A stretch of 64,000 bases of DNA from Cavia porcellus. Taxonomy: Eukaryota; Chordata; Mammalia; Rodentia; Caviidae. The stretch is from contig NW_026947514.1 of NCBI RefSeq assembly GCF_034190915.1, positions 1,612,001-1,676,000 on the forward strand, written 5' to 3'. The first letter of the stretch is position 1. Each line of letters starts with the position of its first letter. Position numbers and translations under genes: made by a program. Positions 33,871 to 44,045 of this stretch are shown here, in pieces. The notes under the pieces were generated by a model that saw only the letters and a list, made by a program, of their open reading frames with translations, was not told where the DNA came from and did no database searches.

Positions 33871-34414
33871 TAGATAGATCACTGAAACTGCTACAATGCA
33901 GAGGGAGCAGGCAGCTTAATCTGAGGCATGTGAGCTGATCCTGGATTCAATCCCCAATCCTCAGCTCTGGAGTGGGGAGAGAGGAGGAAAAAGAGTCCCA
34001 ATCAATTGGAATTATGACAGAAAGCCAATCTGATGAATCTTAGCAAAAATCAGTGGGAATAGGTGAGGAAAACCATTAATTCCCAGTACAGAATAAACCA
34101 GGTTCCTGTCAACTTCTAAAGGTGGCCAAACAGCTGAGTATTTATTCTGGAGACGGGAAAATCAGGAAGAACCAAAATAGCAATCTCAAAGGGCTATGTT
34201 TGGAATGGTGGGTTTCAGCTCGGTAAAGCCATATGGCAACAGAGAAAATAGTATTACAGAAGTTCTAGGAAGACAGATGCTAGTCTACAGCAAGGGGAAC
34301 TTTAACCCAGAGCTGCTGAACACTGGGAGAAGCCACCCTGGGATGAGCTTAAGGCTGGCCAATGAACCAGCTAGGTGAATGCGGGGTTTTTTTTGTTGTT
34401 GTTTTTGTTATTTT

Positions 34415-34664
34415 TTAGACAGGTCTTGCCACGTAGTGCAGGCTGGTTTTAAACTCACTATGCAGCCCAGCTGGCCTTGAACTTGCAGTGATCCTCCTGC
34501 CTCAGTCTCCTGAGTACTGGGATTACAGGTATGCACCACCACACCCAGCGCAAATGTACTTTTAAAAAATCAATTTTTAGAGGCTGGGGGTATAGCTTAG
34601 CAGCACAGTGCCTGCCTGACAAATGTGAGGTCATGAGTTCAATTTCTGGTACAAAAAAATTGTA
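34415..34664. repeat. B1 (minus) followed by ID-type SINE (plus)
   Basis: Reversed B1 TTTTTAGACAGGTCTTGCC to CACCACCACACCCAGCGC (34415-34551). Then GGCTGGGGGTATAGCTTAGC to TTCAATTTCTGGTAC (34581-34664), a second-subfamily ID copy on the plus strand. Confidence 0.85.
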
Positions 34665-35768
34665 TTACTAATACGTTACAGATCTTGTTTTAAATGAAGT
34701 GGTTATGGCTTAAGAGAATATCGGTACTGGTTGTGTCACAGTAATGACACTAAGCAGAAGGACCAAGACCTCCGCAGCCTATGGTGGGGTTCCCCGGGCT
34801 GTGTGTAATCCTCCCTCCACTGTCAAATAAGGAACCCTGTCCTAAGTGCTCCAAAGGACCCTTTCTCTCTCTCCAATGCCCAAAGTGAGCTTCTCTGTCT
34901 GATTCAGCAGCGATTCCCACAGGCTGGTTCAGGTACAAGGATGTTTCTGAAATGAATTATTCAGATGATGCCTCATGCTTCATTTGAGGCCCAGAGATCA
35001 GGAGATGACTGTTACTGAACAATTTTTGGCTTACAGCTCCCAAAAGAGGACCTACCACACCATCCAGGGTCACCAGCACAGAGAAGCACTGCAGCCCAGC
35101 AAGGGGCAGAAGGAACCAATAAAAAGGACAAGGGTGAGTTTTTCAGGAATAGGGTGGAACCCACAGTCTCACACATGCTAACAACTGCCATGCCCCAAGC
35201 TACCCCAACCCACAGGGTCTACATTATAGGACAGGCAAGCCATGGTGAACCAGCTAGGCCTGGCGGCTGAGTAATTCCAGCACACTCTGGGGAATAGGTG
35301 CCTTCATGAGCTGCCTGACACACGGCCCTGTGATGACTAGGGTACATGGATACTGCCTGCTAGACTGCAAGAGACTGACAGAGGTGGTGGTTTGAAGTAT
35401 AGGCTCTGAACAGGTTGCTGCCATCAGAAAGACAGTCCCGGCGCAACAGTTTCTTATTTCAAGGAATCAGTTCACTCTGGGTGGGGCCAGGAAGGGTTCA
35501 GATGCCAGAGCATAGAGACTAGAGAATATAGTTCACACACCCTGCTACTGTTTGCTTCACAGTGCTCACGTGACACTGTATTATAAATCTGTTTACTGCT
35601 GCTCCCTACTATTATGTCAAGTCCACCAGGGCAGCAGCAGCATTTAGTTCAATACTGTACTTCACAGAATGGTACCTGACACACAACACATGTTCAACAA
35701 GTATGTGTTGGCTGGACGAGAGACGTTTACTAGGAGAGAAAGCCTGGATAAAAACATAGCTTTTATGC

Positions 35769-35900
35769 TAGGGATGGTGACACGTGCCTGTAATCCTAGT
35801 GCTTAGGAGGCTGAGGCAGAAGGATTGCCCTGTAGCCAGCCTGGGCTACACAGTGAATTCAAGGCTGACCTGGACTACATACCCTCAAAAAACACACAAA
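35769..35900 (+). repeat. B1 SINE
   Basis: GCTAGGGATGGTGACACGTGCC to CATACCCTCAAAAAACAC. Confidence 0.82.
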
Positions 35901-36479
35901 AACTTTGAGGCTTTTGCAGTGTTTGGAAGACAAAGCAGGATATGAGACTTACTTCTCTGAAGTTCTTCAAACATTCTCCCAAACTTGAAACTACTGTTCA
36001 ACTTCTTACGGTCACCTCAATGCACACCATCAGGTGAGTTTCCATCTAAGCTTTTGGAAATCCTAAATTTGGGAATTTACTTAATTATAGTACAGAAGCA
36101 TAATGGATTGGAAAGAGCCCATATTTTGGAATCAGTTTGAGATGTATTTTTGTCATGGCTTACTGACTAGAGCGCTGGACTACACCAACTTGTCAGAGTC
36201 TGTTTCCCCAGGAGAAAGTGAGGCTAGTAGTTACACCCACCAGCAGTGTAAGGTGAAGTAATGTCTACCAGGTTAGCTGAGGAGAGAGGGCAGGTGGTGT
36301 GTGATGACAATGAACCCTGCTGATAGAGTTCCTAGCGCGCTTTCACTGTCGGTCTCCATCACTGGAACTACAACAAACTTGCTTGCACGTGGAGTTCACA
36401 ACACTGCACACAATGCTACCTATAGTACTGCCAGACAACTGACGGAGTCTCCATCCTTTCGTAACCAGTAGGTCACTCC

Positions 36480-36570
36480 ATTTCCTTACGAACAAAATTC
36501 ACTTCATGAAGTTGTAAAGGTTAAATGAGTAAATACAGGTGAAGCACTCAGAACAGTGTTTGCCATATAT
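36480..36570 (+). repeat. MIR 3' half
   Basis: GGTTAAATGAGTAAATACAGG followed by GAAGCACTCAGAACAGTGTT, the conserved MIR tail order. Confidence 0.65.
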
Positions 36571-36799
36571 ACAGATTAAATGTCCAAATTTTTTTTTCAC
36601 AAAGTCCTCACATTAAATAAATGTCCAAATTTTAACAAGCCACTATTTTCAGAAATAATCCATCATGATTAGGTCCTACCAAAAACCTAGCTGAAACCTA
36701 TCATTCAGTTTTAAAATTTTACTTATCTCCTATGAGAGGAAAATTTTAAGCAAACAAAAATATACCCATTTCCCAAACCAAGCAAACCCAAACCAACTA

Positions 36800-37030
36800 T
36801 TCTGCTGAACACATGATGACAGCAAACATTCAGAGTCTTTATCCGAGCCAGGTGTTAGTTTGAGCTCTACTAATGGGCTTCTAAATAGTAACTAAATTAC
36901 TACAACTCTCTAAGAAGATGTTATGGAGACTCTGGGAGGTTAAGTGACTCATCACCTAGCTAGACAGGGTTGAAGCCTGACTTTAAATTTATGTAGTCTG
37001 GCTTTCTCAGGCCTCTAAGCTTTATGCTAT
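36800..37030 (+). repeat. MIR/L2-like ancient repeat
   Basis: GGAGGTTAAGTGACTCATCACC, GCTAGACAGGGTTGAAGCCTG and GGCCTCTAAGCTTTATGCTATG follow the usual ancient-repeat order. The exact family cannot be fixed by eye. Confidence 0.55.
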
Positions 37031-38877
37031 GTTAAGAGTCAGTCTACTCCCAAGACCAAAAGGGAGAATTAGTACCTTCAGAAGTACTGGCATATCTTAA
37101 TAAAGTGTAGTACTTCTGAACAGGTAAACACATTTTCTTCCCTAATGAGACAAGACTTGCTTCTTAATGATAGTAAGGCAAGATCTGGCAAGATTCCCTG
37201 ATATGTAACCAAACTGAATCTAAAAATGACTTTGTAAGATCAATGAGAAGACTAGAATTTTTGTTATTTATGGTGTTCACAAAACCACTGTAGGAAAAAA
37301 ATCCAAAAAACCAAAACGAAACAAAACAACAAGAAAATCACTATAGGTTATATAACATGACAGAGTTCTTTAAAAGTTTACTAAAAAGACATTTATGAAG
37401 GCAGTAGTATTCTAGGAACAGCAATCAGAAGATAGTAAGTACAGAAACATAGAGAAAAAGAAATTTTACTAGAATCGATTGCTCATTAAACAAGAGCTAA
37501 AAAAACAGGAAAATGAAGATACTTGTGTTGCAATAGTATCCGTTTGCAAATCTGCAGTCAACTCAAGCTTACTTACATATACAGGTCCCTGACTCAGCCT
37601 GAGTACTATGAATTTTCTAAACCTGAACTTGGGTCTGAAATTTGCCTGGACAAGGCAGTACACCTCTTTGGACAGTGGTAGCACAAACGGCCTGCATATG
37701 CTGAGAGTACAGTGTTCCTTACAGTGAATGTTACCGCACAAAGCAGCTCCCAGTGACTGTATGATATGACTGTGCAGGTTGCTGTGAAGGAAATAAGGTA
37801 CAAAAACACTAAAGACAGAAGCCCAAAGCTGACGTGTACTCCACATCCTGCTACCATTCTTCCGTCATGGAAAAGAATAAGAACTTAAACAGGAATGCTT
37901 CTAATTTACTCTGGAAGAGTAGAAACTTGCACATATGATTTTAAGCAATGCCCTTTAAACTGAGTATGTTATACTTATCAATTGTATAACTAGGATAGAC
38001 CTAGCTTTGGGATGTCTTCAGCGGATGAGTCACACTTGAACCATACCACAAACAAACCTTAAAAGCATTAATGTATTAGATTACAATAAACCAAAATAAA
38101 TGTCGGCTCAAATATGCCTAGTCACAATATTGGGCTACCTGGACAACCACCCATGTTCTAAAATGACAACGATGCAACCACCAGTAATGTGTAGTACTAA
38201 TAAAATGAAGAGCAGCAGTTAAATACTATGGCCAAAAATGATAATCACAGAAGCAAGAAGAAAGAAAAAACTATAGCCAACCTGAGAAAACAGTGAGATA
38301 AAACTTTTCCTGGAAAACTGTTAAGAATCTCCAGGTACAGAAAACAAGTAGAAAATTTGTAACACCACAGAATACTTCATTAAGAATTGTCGGTAAACTT
38401 CATAATTTGAACCCTAAATATAGTACTAAATTTTAGTAATCTGTTGTGTATTAAGTTATTAGATTATTAGTATTAGTTATTAGGAAGAATAGAAAGTTTA
38501 AGAAAATGGGTACAATTAATTCTTCAGAACAGGTAGCTGGAATTCTGAAAGAATCTGTTTTAGGGTCACCTAGAGGAATGTGAAGGGCCATTCTGCACTG
38601 CAGATTACAAAAAAACAGCTGCTTAAACATCAAATTTTGTGTAAGATAGAGCCCATCCTTTCCCCATGTCCCTAAACATAACAAGAACAAGACTTCAAAA
38701 TTTCAGGCTATAACTACCTATCTGGAATACATTAGTAACATGTACTGGGCATTATATTTCATCAAAACAGCTTATAACTGGAAAGTGGTTTTCAGAGTTC
38801 TTTTATATGCATCATTTCATTACGTGTCCATCTTGAGCAAATGAATTTATCTTTTCTGCTCATTTTTTAAAGAGTTA

Positions 38878-38988
38878 GGGTCTTTCTGTATGCCCTGGCT
38901 AGTCCCAGACTCCCAGGGCTCAAGAGCTCCTCTTGCCTCAGCATCCTGAATGGTGTAGACTAAAGGTGTGTGCCAGTACACTTGGCCA
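38878..38988 (-). repeat. B1-like SINE, diverged
   Basis: Reversed: GGGTCTTTCTGTATGCCCTGG to GGTGTGTGCCAGTACACTTGGCC. Confidence 0.6.
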
Positions 38989-39359
38989 GAGCACATATCT
39001 CAAAAGATTTCTGTGTTAGCTATGAAAAAATCCATACAAATCTGCATAAGAATACATGAATTTAATTTTGTATTTAAAAACTTATTATAGTCAATATTTA
39101 AGATATGCTATTTAAAAGTAGTCTTTAATTTGTGTTTATTAACATTTAAAAATCATTACCTTCAACTGAAAAAATCATTCCTTTAACTGAAGATAACCCA
39201 TTTTTAAACCAACCATTTTTAAAAATACTCTGAGTTGCATTTATTTGAGGAATAGAAAATTTTACTGCATTGAACATAGTAAACAAAAATAAAAAATATT
39301 TAAGGGACAAATTAGATGGAATACAAAAAATCATTTAAAAAATACTGCATCAATCTTAC

Positions 39360-39413
39360 CTTCTGTAGACTTGTTGGATTCAACTGTGTTTTGTCAATTA
39401 TTTTTATGGCAAC
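39360..39413 (-). CDS. MARK3: MARK3 exon 3: ATP-anchoring lysine
   Basis: The exon is 54 nt, 18 codons in phase 0, reading VAIKIIDKTQLNPTSLQK. The VAIK lysine (about K85) is the kinase beta-3 lysine that holds the ATP phosphates. Acceptor AG is at 39415-39414 and the donor is GTAAGA at 39359-39354. It stands alone between introns of about 12 kb and 8 kb, and the provirus lies in the larger one. Confidence 0.96.
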
Positions 39414-39526
39414 CTAGAAAAAATTGATAGATATTTATGACTTTTAAGAATTTGGTGATTATAGATTAACTGGCAATAGTTTTATAAATGCCCACACATA
39501 CAGCACTGTTAAAAAGTAAACAAGCT

Positions 39527-39613
39527 GGGGCTGGGGATTTAGCTTAGCGGCATGAGTGCCTGCCTTGCAAGCAGGCGGTCGTGAGTTCGATCCCAGGTAC
39601 CGATTAAAAAAAA
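39527..39613 (+). repeat. ID-type SINE, young, with 16-bp duplication
   Basis: GGGGCTGGGGATTTAGCTTAGC with arm CCTGCCTTGCAAGCAGG. AAAAAGTAAACAAGCT flanks it at 39511-39526 and 39614-39629. Confidence 0.93.
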
Positions 39614-39691
39614 AAAAAGTAAACAAGCTAGGAGTAGTAATTCCAACATTCAGGAGGCTGAGGTAGGAGAATCATTGAAAATTCAAGATTG

Positions 39692-39889
39692 GCCAGGGAT
39701 TTAACTTAACAGCATAAGTACCGAGGTCCTGAGTCCGATCCCGGGTACCAAAAAAAAAAAGAAGCAGAGCCTGAGCCAAGATTTAGCTCAGTGGCGCAAA
39801 TACCTGCCTGGCAAGCACAAGGTTGTGAGTTTGATCCCCAGTACCAAAAAATAAAAATAAAAAATAAAAAATAAAAAATAAAAATAAAT
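39692..39889 (+). repeat. Two ID-type SINEs, one with (AAAAT)n tail
   Basis: A shortened copy lacking most of the arm (GGCCAGGGATTTAACTTAAC, 39692-39761) is followed by GCCAAGATTTAGCTCAGTGG to GATCCCCAGTACC (39775-39845), with AAAAATAAAAAATA repeats to 39889. Confidence 0.85.
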
Positions 39890-40311
39890 GAAAGTTCAAG
39901 ACCAACTTGAGGGGAAAAAAAAACAGCCTGGGTTACAAAGTGAGCTCAAGGCCAGCCTGAACTGTATAGTAAGACCGTATTTCACAAAGTCCAAAAAAAA
40001 AAAAGCAAGTAAGCAAACCTCAGAACCTAAAACTCAGTTACTTATAAGCAGCAGGGTCTTCATGCAAATAAAGGTAGTGCTATAACACTTTATATTTAAC
40101 TTATTCATATAGACAAGGGGAAAACAATCTCTTTTGAACTTCTCTGCAACCTCCTCCAACAAAGCTAGAGAGATCGTACAGTGTAAACATTTCTAAAACA
40201 TATGCAGTGTAGCGAATCTTTTTGCTACTTTTTTATTTTTCCATTAGTGCTAGGGATCAAATGCAGGACCTGGTATATGCTAGGCAAGAGGCAAGCTCTC
40301 TTCACTATTTA

Positions 40312-40510
40312 CTGACACTAATTTTGGCTCACTCTAAGCCCTGGGACAGAAACTGTGCTTTGATGATATGTCTATGATTCCAGCTCTTGAGAAGCTGGGA
40401 CAGGAAGACTGCTGTGATTTCGAGGCCAGCCTGGGCTACATAGTGAGTTTAAATCCAATCTGAACTACATGGTGAAATGTTTCACAAAACCGAAATAAAT
40501 AAATAAGTAT
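40312..40510 (+). repeat. B1-like SINE with extra 5' leader, copy 1
   Basis: The head is not B1. It reads ACTGACACTAATTTTGGCTC and continues to GATATGTCTATGATTCCAGC before a normal B1 body (GAGGCCAGCCTGGGCTACATAG). The same leader occurs at 44522. Confidence 0.75.
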
Positions 40511-40557
40511 CCAAATAGATCTGGGCTGAATCTGAAAATTTTAAAAACACTTTATTA

Positions 40558-40635
40558 GGCCAGGGATATAACTCAGCAGCACAGCACCTGCCTGGCAAGT
40601 GCAAGGTAATGAGTTCAATTCCCAGTACCCCTTCA
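40558..40635 (+). repeat. ID-type SINE, second subfamily
   Basis: GGCCAGGGATATAACTCAGCAG to GTTCAATTCCCAGTACC. Confidence 0.88.
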
Positions 40636-40950
40636 AAACATGTTATTAAAAACAAAAGACCTCTTAGCTAATAGCCCTGGGATGACATTTATTGAAACTG
40701 GATACTTCAAAAGATCCTAGAAACACTATTAAAAGTGAAAAGGCTGTGTCCTGGTTTCCAGAGATGAGCTGTTTAAGATGGAGGCTACAAGTCATCCATG
40801 GCAATGAATCACTGTAAACATGAATAGTGTAACCAAGGAAATACATTTTAAGTTTAATTTAACTTCAAACTGATTTTAATTAAACATTAAATATTTTTTA
40901 TTAAATATAATTCTGCTGCTCTGGAATGTTTTATATAAATTCTTAAAAAT

Positions 40951-41098
40951 TAGCCAGGTGTGGTGACACAGTCCTGTAATTCCAGCACTTGGGGAGAGCA
41001 GGGGCTGAGGCAGAAGGATCTCTGCGAGTTTGAGGACAGTCTGGGTTACACAGTGAGTTCTCTACTACATAGTGAGACACTCTCTCAAAAAAAAAAAG
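40951..41098 (+). repeat. B1 SINE
   Basis: AGCCAGGTGTGGTGACACAGTCC to CACTCTCTCAAAAAAAAAAAG. It lies 60 bases before the 5' LTR. Confidence 0.88.
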
Positions 41099-41158
41099 TC
41101 TAAATTGAGATGTGCTGATCACAAATACACAGTAGGTCTTGGAGACAATATAAAAAAG

Positions 41159-41626
41159 TGTTGGGAGCCGCGTCTGTGATAGCTCGCCTTGCGCGGCGGA
41201 CGTGCGGCCTGTGGTAAAGAGCAAAGCCTGAGGTAGATTACCCCTCCCATCGAATATGTTAGTTTCCTGCTTACCGCGTAAACAACCCGCTCAACAATAT
41301 AGTCTGCCTGGCAACTGATGATGTTAGCCAATCAGCTTGCCTTGCTTACTTTAACATGATTGGACACTGTACCCATATATATACCGGTGCCACCCCTGGG
41401 GGAGAAGAAGAAGCCCGGAAGTAGAAGCCCAGAAGGAGCCGCGGAGAGCGGACCGGTAGAGGCTTCGGAGCGAAGCCCGGAAGGAGCCGCGGGGAGCGGA
41501 CCAGAGGAGGCTTCAGCTGGGAGAACCCAGGGCAGGCTGTACGGAGAAGGAAAATAAAAAGAAAAGGTTGTCCACTACCAGACTTTGTCGTGTGTCCTTC
41601 CTGCCGGCCGGGAGCGGACATCGACA
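41159..41626 (+). repeat. 5' LTR of the provirus
   Basis: It starts TG and ends CA (CATCGACA). Visible promoter parts are CCAAT at 41328-41332, a TATA-like CATATATATACC at 41374-41385 and the poly(A) signal AATAAA at 41553-41558. A 48-bp unit is tandemly repeated at 41424-41471 and 41472-41519. Transcription would run opposite to MARK3. Confidence 0.93.
41371..41388 (+). promoter_or_regulatory. LTR TATA-like core promoter
   Basis: CCCATATATATACCGG lies about 40 bases past the CCAAT box. The only LTR-LTR difference falls here: A at 41375 and G at 43794, at the edge of the AT core. Confidence 0.6.
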
Positions 41627-41628
41627 TT

Positions 41629-41647
41629 TGGAGGCCCGCCCGGGGAC
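41629..41647 (+). other. Putative primer-binding site
   Basis: TGGAGGCCCGCCCGGGGAC begins two bases after the LTR end. By eye it is closest to a tRNA-Pro type site (14 of 18 positions), not the tRNA-Phe type usual in mouse IAPs. The primer assignment is uncertain. Confidence 0.55.
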
Positions 41648-41700
41648 TGATCACCCCCGAGACGTGGAAGTGGACAACGCTCCAGTACAGAGCTGCGAGA

Positions 41701-41709
41701 CAGGTGAGT
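41701..41709 (+). promoter_or_regulatory. Putative proviral splice donor
   Basis: CAGGTGAGT in the leader, with the cut after 41703, is a near-perfect donor upstream of gag, where retroviral major donors lie. Confidence 0.55.
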
Positions 41710-41825
41710 TGGGGATAAGCCTGGGCTCTGGGTGGCGCGCACCTACAGGGCTTTTAGACTCCCCTCAGGCTCACGCGTAAGTGGCGGATTCCTTGGGCCT
41801 CACGCGGTGAGTAACATATTAAAAG

Positions 41826-42746
41826 ATGGGAAACATGTTAGGTAGCAACACTAAGAGCGAGGGTGGTTGTGGAGAAAGCTCTCAAGAGCTTACAAAAGTA
41901 CGCAGGGTATCTGAGCAGGCCCAGTCAGGGAGCTCCCGAGAGGGGTCCGTCAAGGGGAACAAGGATGCTAAGGAGGAGGACGGGGCTCTAGCCTCGGAGT
42001 CGTCTGACTCCGAGGACGAGGGAAAGTTGAATGGCAAGGAGGCCAAAGAGACCAGCTGTCAGGAGCCTAAATCGCTCAATAAGGAGTCGCAGGGTTCTTT
42101 TCCAGCGTTGCCCCGCGAATTGCGCTCTGCTCAACCTGGTCTGCGGAGGAGTAGAGAGCTCCTGAGCGCTCCCCGGCGCGAGAGGGAGGCGAAGCCTTCC
42201 GCCCCACCTTGGGGGCCGTTTCCGGAGGCGATTCCTCGCCACGAGGCGGCCGCCTGGGAGCTCTCTCCCCTTTCGCCAGAACAGGAAGTGATGCACGGGC
42301 CCCCATTTTCCGCCCAATCACGGCCGCTGTCTTATGCTCCGCCGCCGGCGGGTCGGTATTTTTACAGGCGGCTTTGGCAGGGGGGACGCTTGTCTCATGA
42401 GGTACATCCACCTGGGATAGATAGTGGCCCCTACGGGATGTTTCCTGTACAAGTAGCTATGGGCCAGGGACGCAATGTATGGGAGCCTTTTGAGATAAAG
42501 CAGATTAGAGAACTTAAAAATGCAGTTACAACCTTTGGGCCGACTGCGCCTTACACCATTGCCATGCTGGAGAATCTGTCTTCTGGGCCCCTCACCCCCG
42601 CGGACTGGATTCAGCTGGCAAAGGCGTGTCTGCCCTCGGGTAGTTACCTGGATTGGCGAGCCTGGTACACAGAGTTCTCTGCCGAGCAGGCTGAGAAAAA
42701 CGCCGGTCGAGGAAATGGGGGCTGGGGATTTAGCTTAGCGGCATAA
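41826..42746 (+). pseudogene. gag: Truncated gag with SINE-encoded end
   Basis: A 306-codon open frame. It starts MGNMLGS, a possible N-myristoylation start. An acidic, Ser/Glu-rich head and a Pro-rich middle follow. Then comes a segment with the layout of a betaretrovirus-type capsid N-terminal domain (about residues 210-295: FGPTAPYT, LTPADWIQLAKACL). The compact matrix domain expected near the start is not evident. The capsid C-terminal domain and nucleocapsid zinc knuckles are missing. The frame runs into the SINE at 42717 and stops there, so the last nine or so residues are SINE-encoded. It cannot make a complete Gag. Confidence 0.85.
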
Positions 42747-42844
42747 GCGCCTGCCTTGTAAGCAGGCAATCGCCAGTTCGATCCCTGGTACCAATAAAAA
42801 AAAAACAAAAAAAAACGAAAAAGATAAAAATAAAAAATAAAAAA
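42717..42844 (+). repeat. ID-type SINE at the gag/pol deletion junction
   Basis: GGGGCTGGGGATTTAGCTTAGC to GTTCGATCCCTGGTACC, with a mixed A-rich tail. Capsid sequence is on its left and integrase sequence on its right. No target duplication is visible, so the insertion or a later deletion removed it. Confidence 0.9.
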
Positions 42845-42850
42845 GGGGGA

Positions 42851-43069
42851 GTAAGCCAAGGCCTGCCTCCAAAGGCGCGGTTATCTATGACAGGACAATG
42901 GATGGGCCCGGATCCAGTGGTCAGCTGGAACCGAGGCGCGGTTTGTGTTTTCCCACAGGAACCGGGACGAGAACCACTGTGGATACCGGAGAGACTGACA
43001 CGGGCAACAAAGCCCTCGACTGAAGATCAGACCTGCCCTACTGGAGATCCATCACAGACCAACCAATAA
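42851..43069 (+). pseudogene. pol: Integrase C-terminal remnant of pol
   Basis: An open stretch containing GPDPV, AVCVFPQ and WIPERL, the conserved motifs of the retroviral integrase C-terminal DNA-binding domain in class II elements. The zinc-binding and catalytic (DDE) domains are missing. The frame ends at 43069, so there is no enzyme activity. Confidence 0.85.
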
Positions 43070-43565
43070 GATGAATAGAAATAGCGGTAGCCCGAAATGG
43101 ACAAGAAGATCCTCAGGCATATGCATGGCTTGCTCAATTGGCCCACGACCGAGTCTAGATATGGCGGGCATCCCTCATTCTCCTCCATAAGGTGACAATA
43201 CACAGCAGGGTAGGTGAGTCAATGACGGGTAAGAGCGTGCCTCCCCAGCACGACTCGACCTAAGCCAGGCCCTACCCCATCCTGCACGTAAGCCGCTGGA
43301 CTGTTAGATGCTGCCCAGGTCTAAATTTCTCTCCGAGGGGATTTCTTTACGGAGAGGAAATGAGTGCAAGCTTGTGTGCATCCAGGTTCCGTCCAGTTTG
43401 TGCCTGGCCCTAGAAAAAGGACGAGGGCCTCAGGGCCTTGGCAGACCATGGCATGGCCAACCAGGGTCTAAGCCAAGGACCTACGGTGGACCTACACATA
43501 GGGCATAAGCCTCTGCACCCAGTCCAGGAAGGGCTACGATGCGCACATTCATTCAAAGTAAATAA
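43070..43565 (+). other. Proviral 3' non-coding region
   Basis: No env reading frame. A hairpin with arms TTTCTCTCCG (43326-43335) and CGGAGAGGAAA (43350-43360) stands out. A motif like TAAGCCAAGG appears near 42852 and 43472, with a variant near 43262. IAP-type elements carry RNA-transport elements in this part, but a match cannot be shown here. Confidence 0.55.
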
Positions 43566-43567
43566 AA

Positions 43568-43577
43568 TAGGGGGAGA
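43568..43577 (+). other. Polypurine tract
   Basis: AGGGGGAGA immediately before the 3' LTR TG, the expected primer for plus-strand synthesis. Confidence 0.8.
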
Positions 43578-44045
43578 TGTTGGGAGCCGCGTCTGTGATA
43601 GCTCGCCTTGCGCGGCGGACGTGCGGCCTGTGGTAAAGAGCAAAGCCTGAGGTAGATTACCCCTCCCATCGAATATGTTAGTTTCCTGCTTACCGCGTAA
43701 ACAACCCGCTCAACAATATAGTCTGCCTGGCAACTGATGATGTTAGCCAATCAGCTTGCCTTGCTTACTTTAACATGATTGGACACTGTACCCGTATATA
43801 TACCGGTGCCACCCCTGGGGGAGAAGAAGAAGCCCGGAAGTAGAAGCCCAGAAGGAGCCGCGGAGAGCGGACCGGTAGAGGCTTCGGAGCGAAGCCCGGA
43901 AGGAGCCGCGGGGAGCGGACCAGAGGAGGCTTCAGCTGGGAGAACCCAGGGCAGGCTGTACGGAGAAGGAAAATAAAAAGAAAAGGTTGTCCACTACCAG
44001 ACTTTGTCGTGTGTCCTTCCTGCCGGCCGGGAGCGGACATCGACA
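43578..44045 (+). repeat. 3' LTR of the provirus
   Basis: Reading base by base it equals the 5' LTR except G at 43794 for A. The 48-bp repeat and AATAAA are kept. It is followed directly by the AAAAAG duplication. Confidence 0.93.

Larger units (their letters stand above)
31123..39359 (-). other. MARK3 intron 3
   Basis: An 8.2-kb intron. Most is unannotated (31140-32420, 33880-34400, 34670-35760, 35910-36470, 37030-38870, 38990-39350), with MIR-like sequence at 32430-32540, about 36480-36570 and 36800-37030. Reversed open frames at 37469-37857 show no recognisable domain. Confidence 0.7.
41159..44045 (+). mobile_element. Internally deleted class II (IAP/betaretrovirus-like) endogenous provirus
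   Basis: A 2887-bp unit with two 468-bp LTRs that differ at one position, a primer-binding-type sequence after the 5' LTR, a polypurine tract before the 3' LTR, and a 6-bp target duplication AAAAAG at 41153-41158 and 44046-44051. The LTR start TGTTGGGAGCCGCG resembles mouse IAP LTRs. The 6-bp duplication and the capsid and integrase remnants also fit class II elements. Between the LTRs there is only a 5' gag fragment, an ID SINE and the integrase C-terminus; protease, RT, RNase H, nucleocapsid and env are absent. It cannot move without proteins from another element. It lies antisense in MARK3 intron 2. Confidence 0.93.

Noticed and set aside
33583..33882. Lys/Arg/Glu-rich open frames on both strands
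   Set aside because: Translation of the homopurine simple repeat and the adjoining B1.
37469..37857. Reversed open frames of 83-125 codons in intron 3
   Set aside because: No domain, no splice continuity with MARK3 exons, biased Cys/Phe-rich translation typical of chance frames.
41988..42411. Minus-strand frames of about 110 codons inside the provirus
   Set aside because: Antisense shadows of the GC-rich gag frame.
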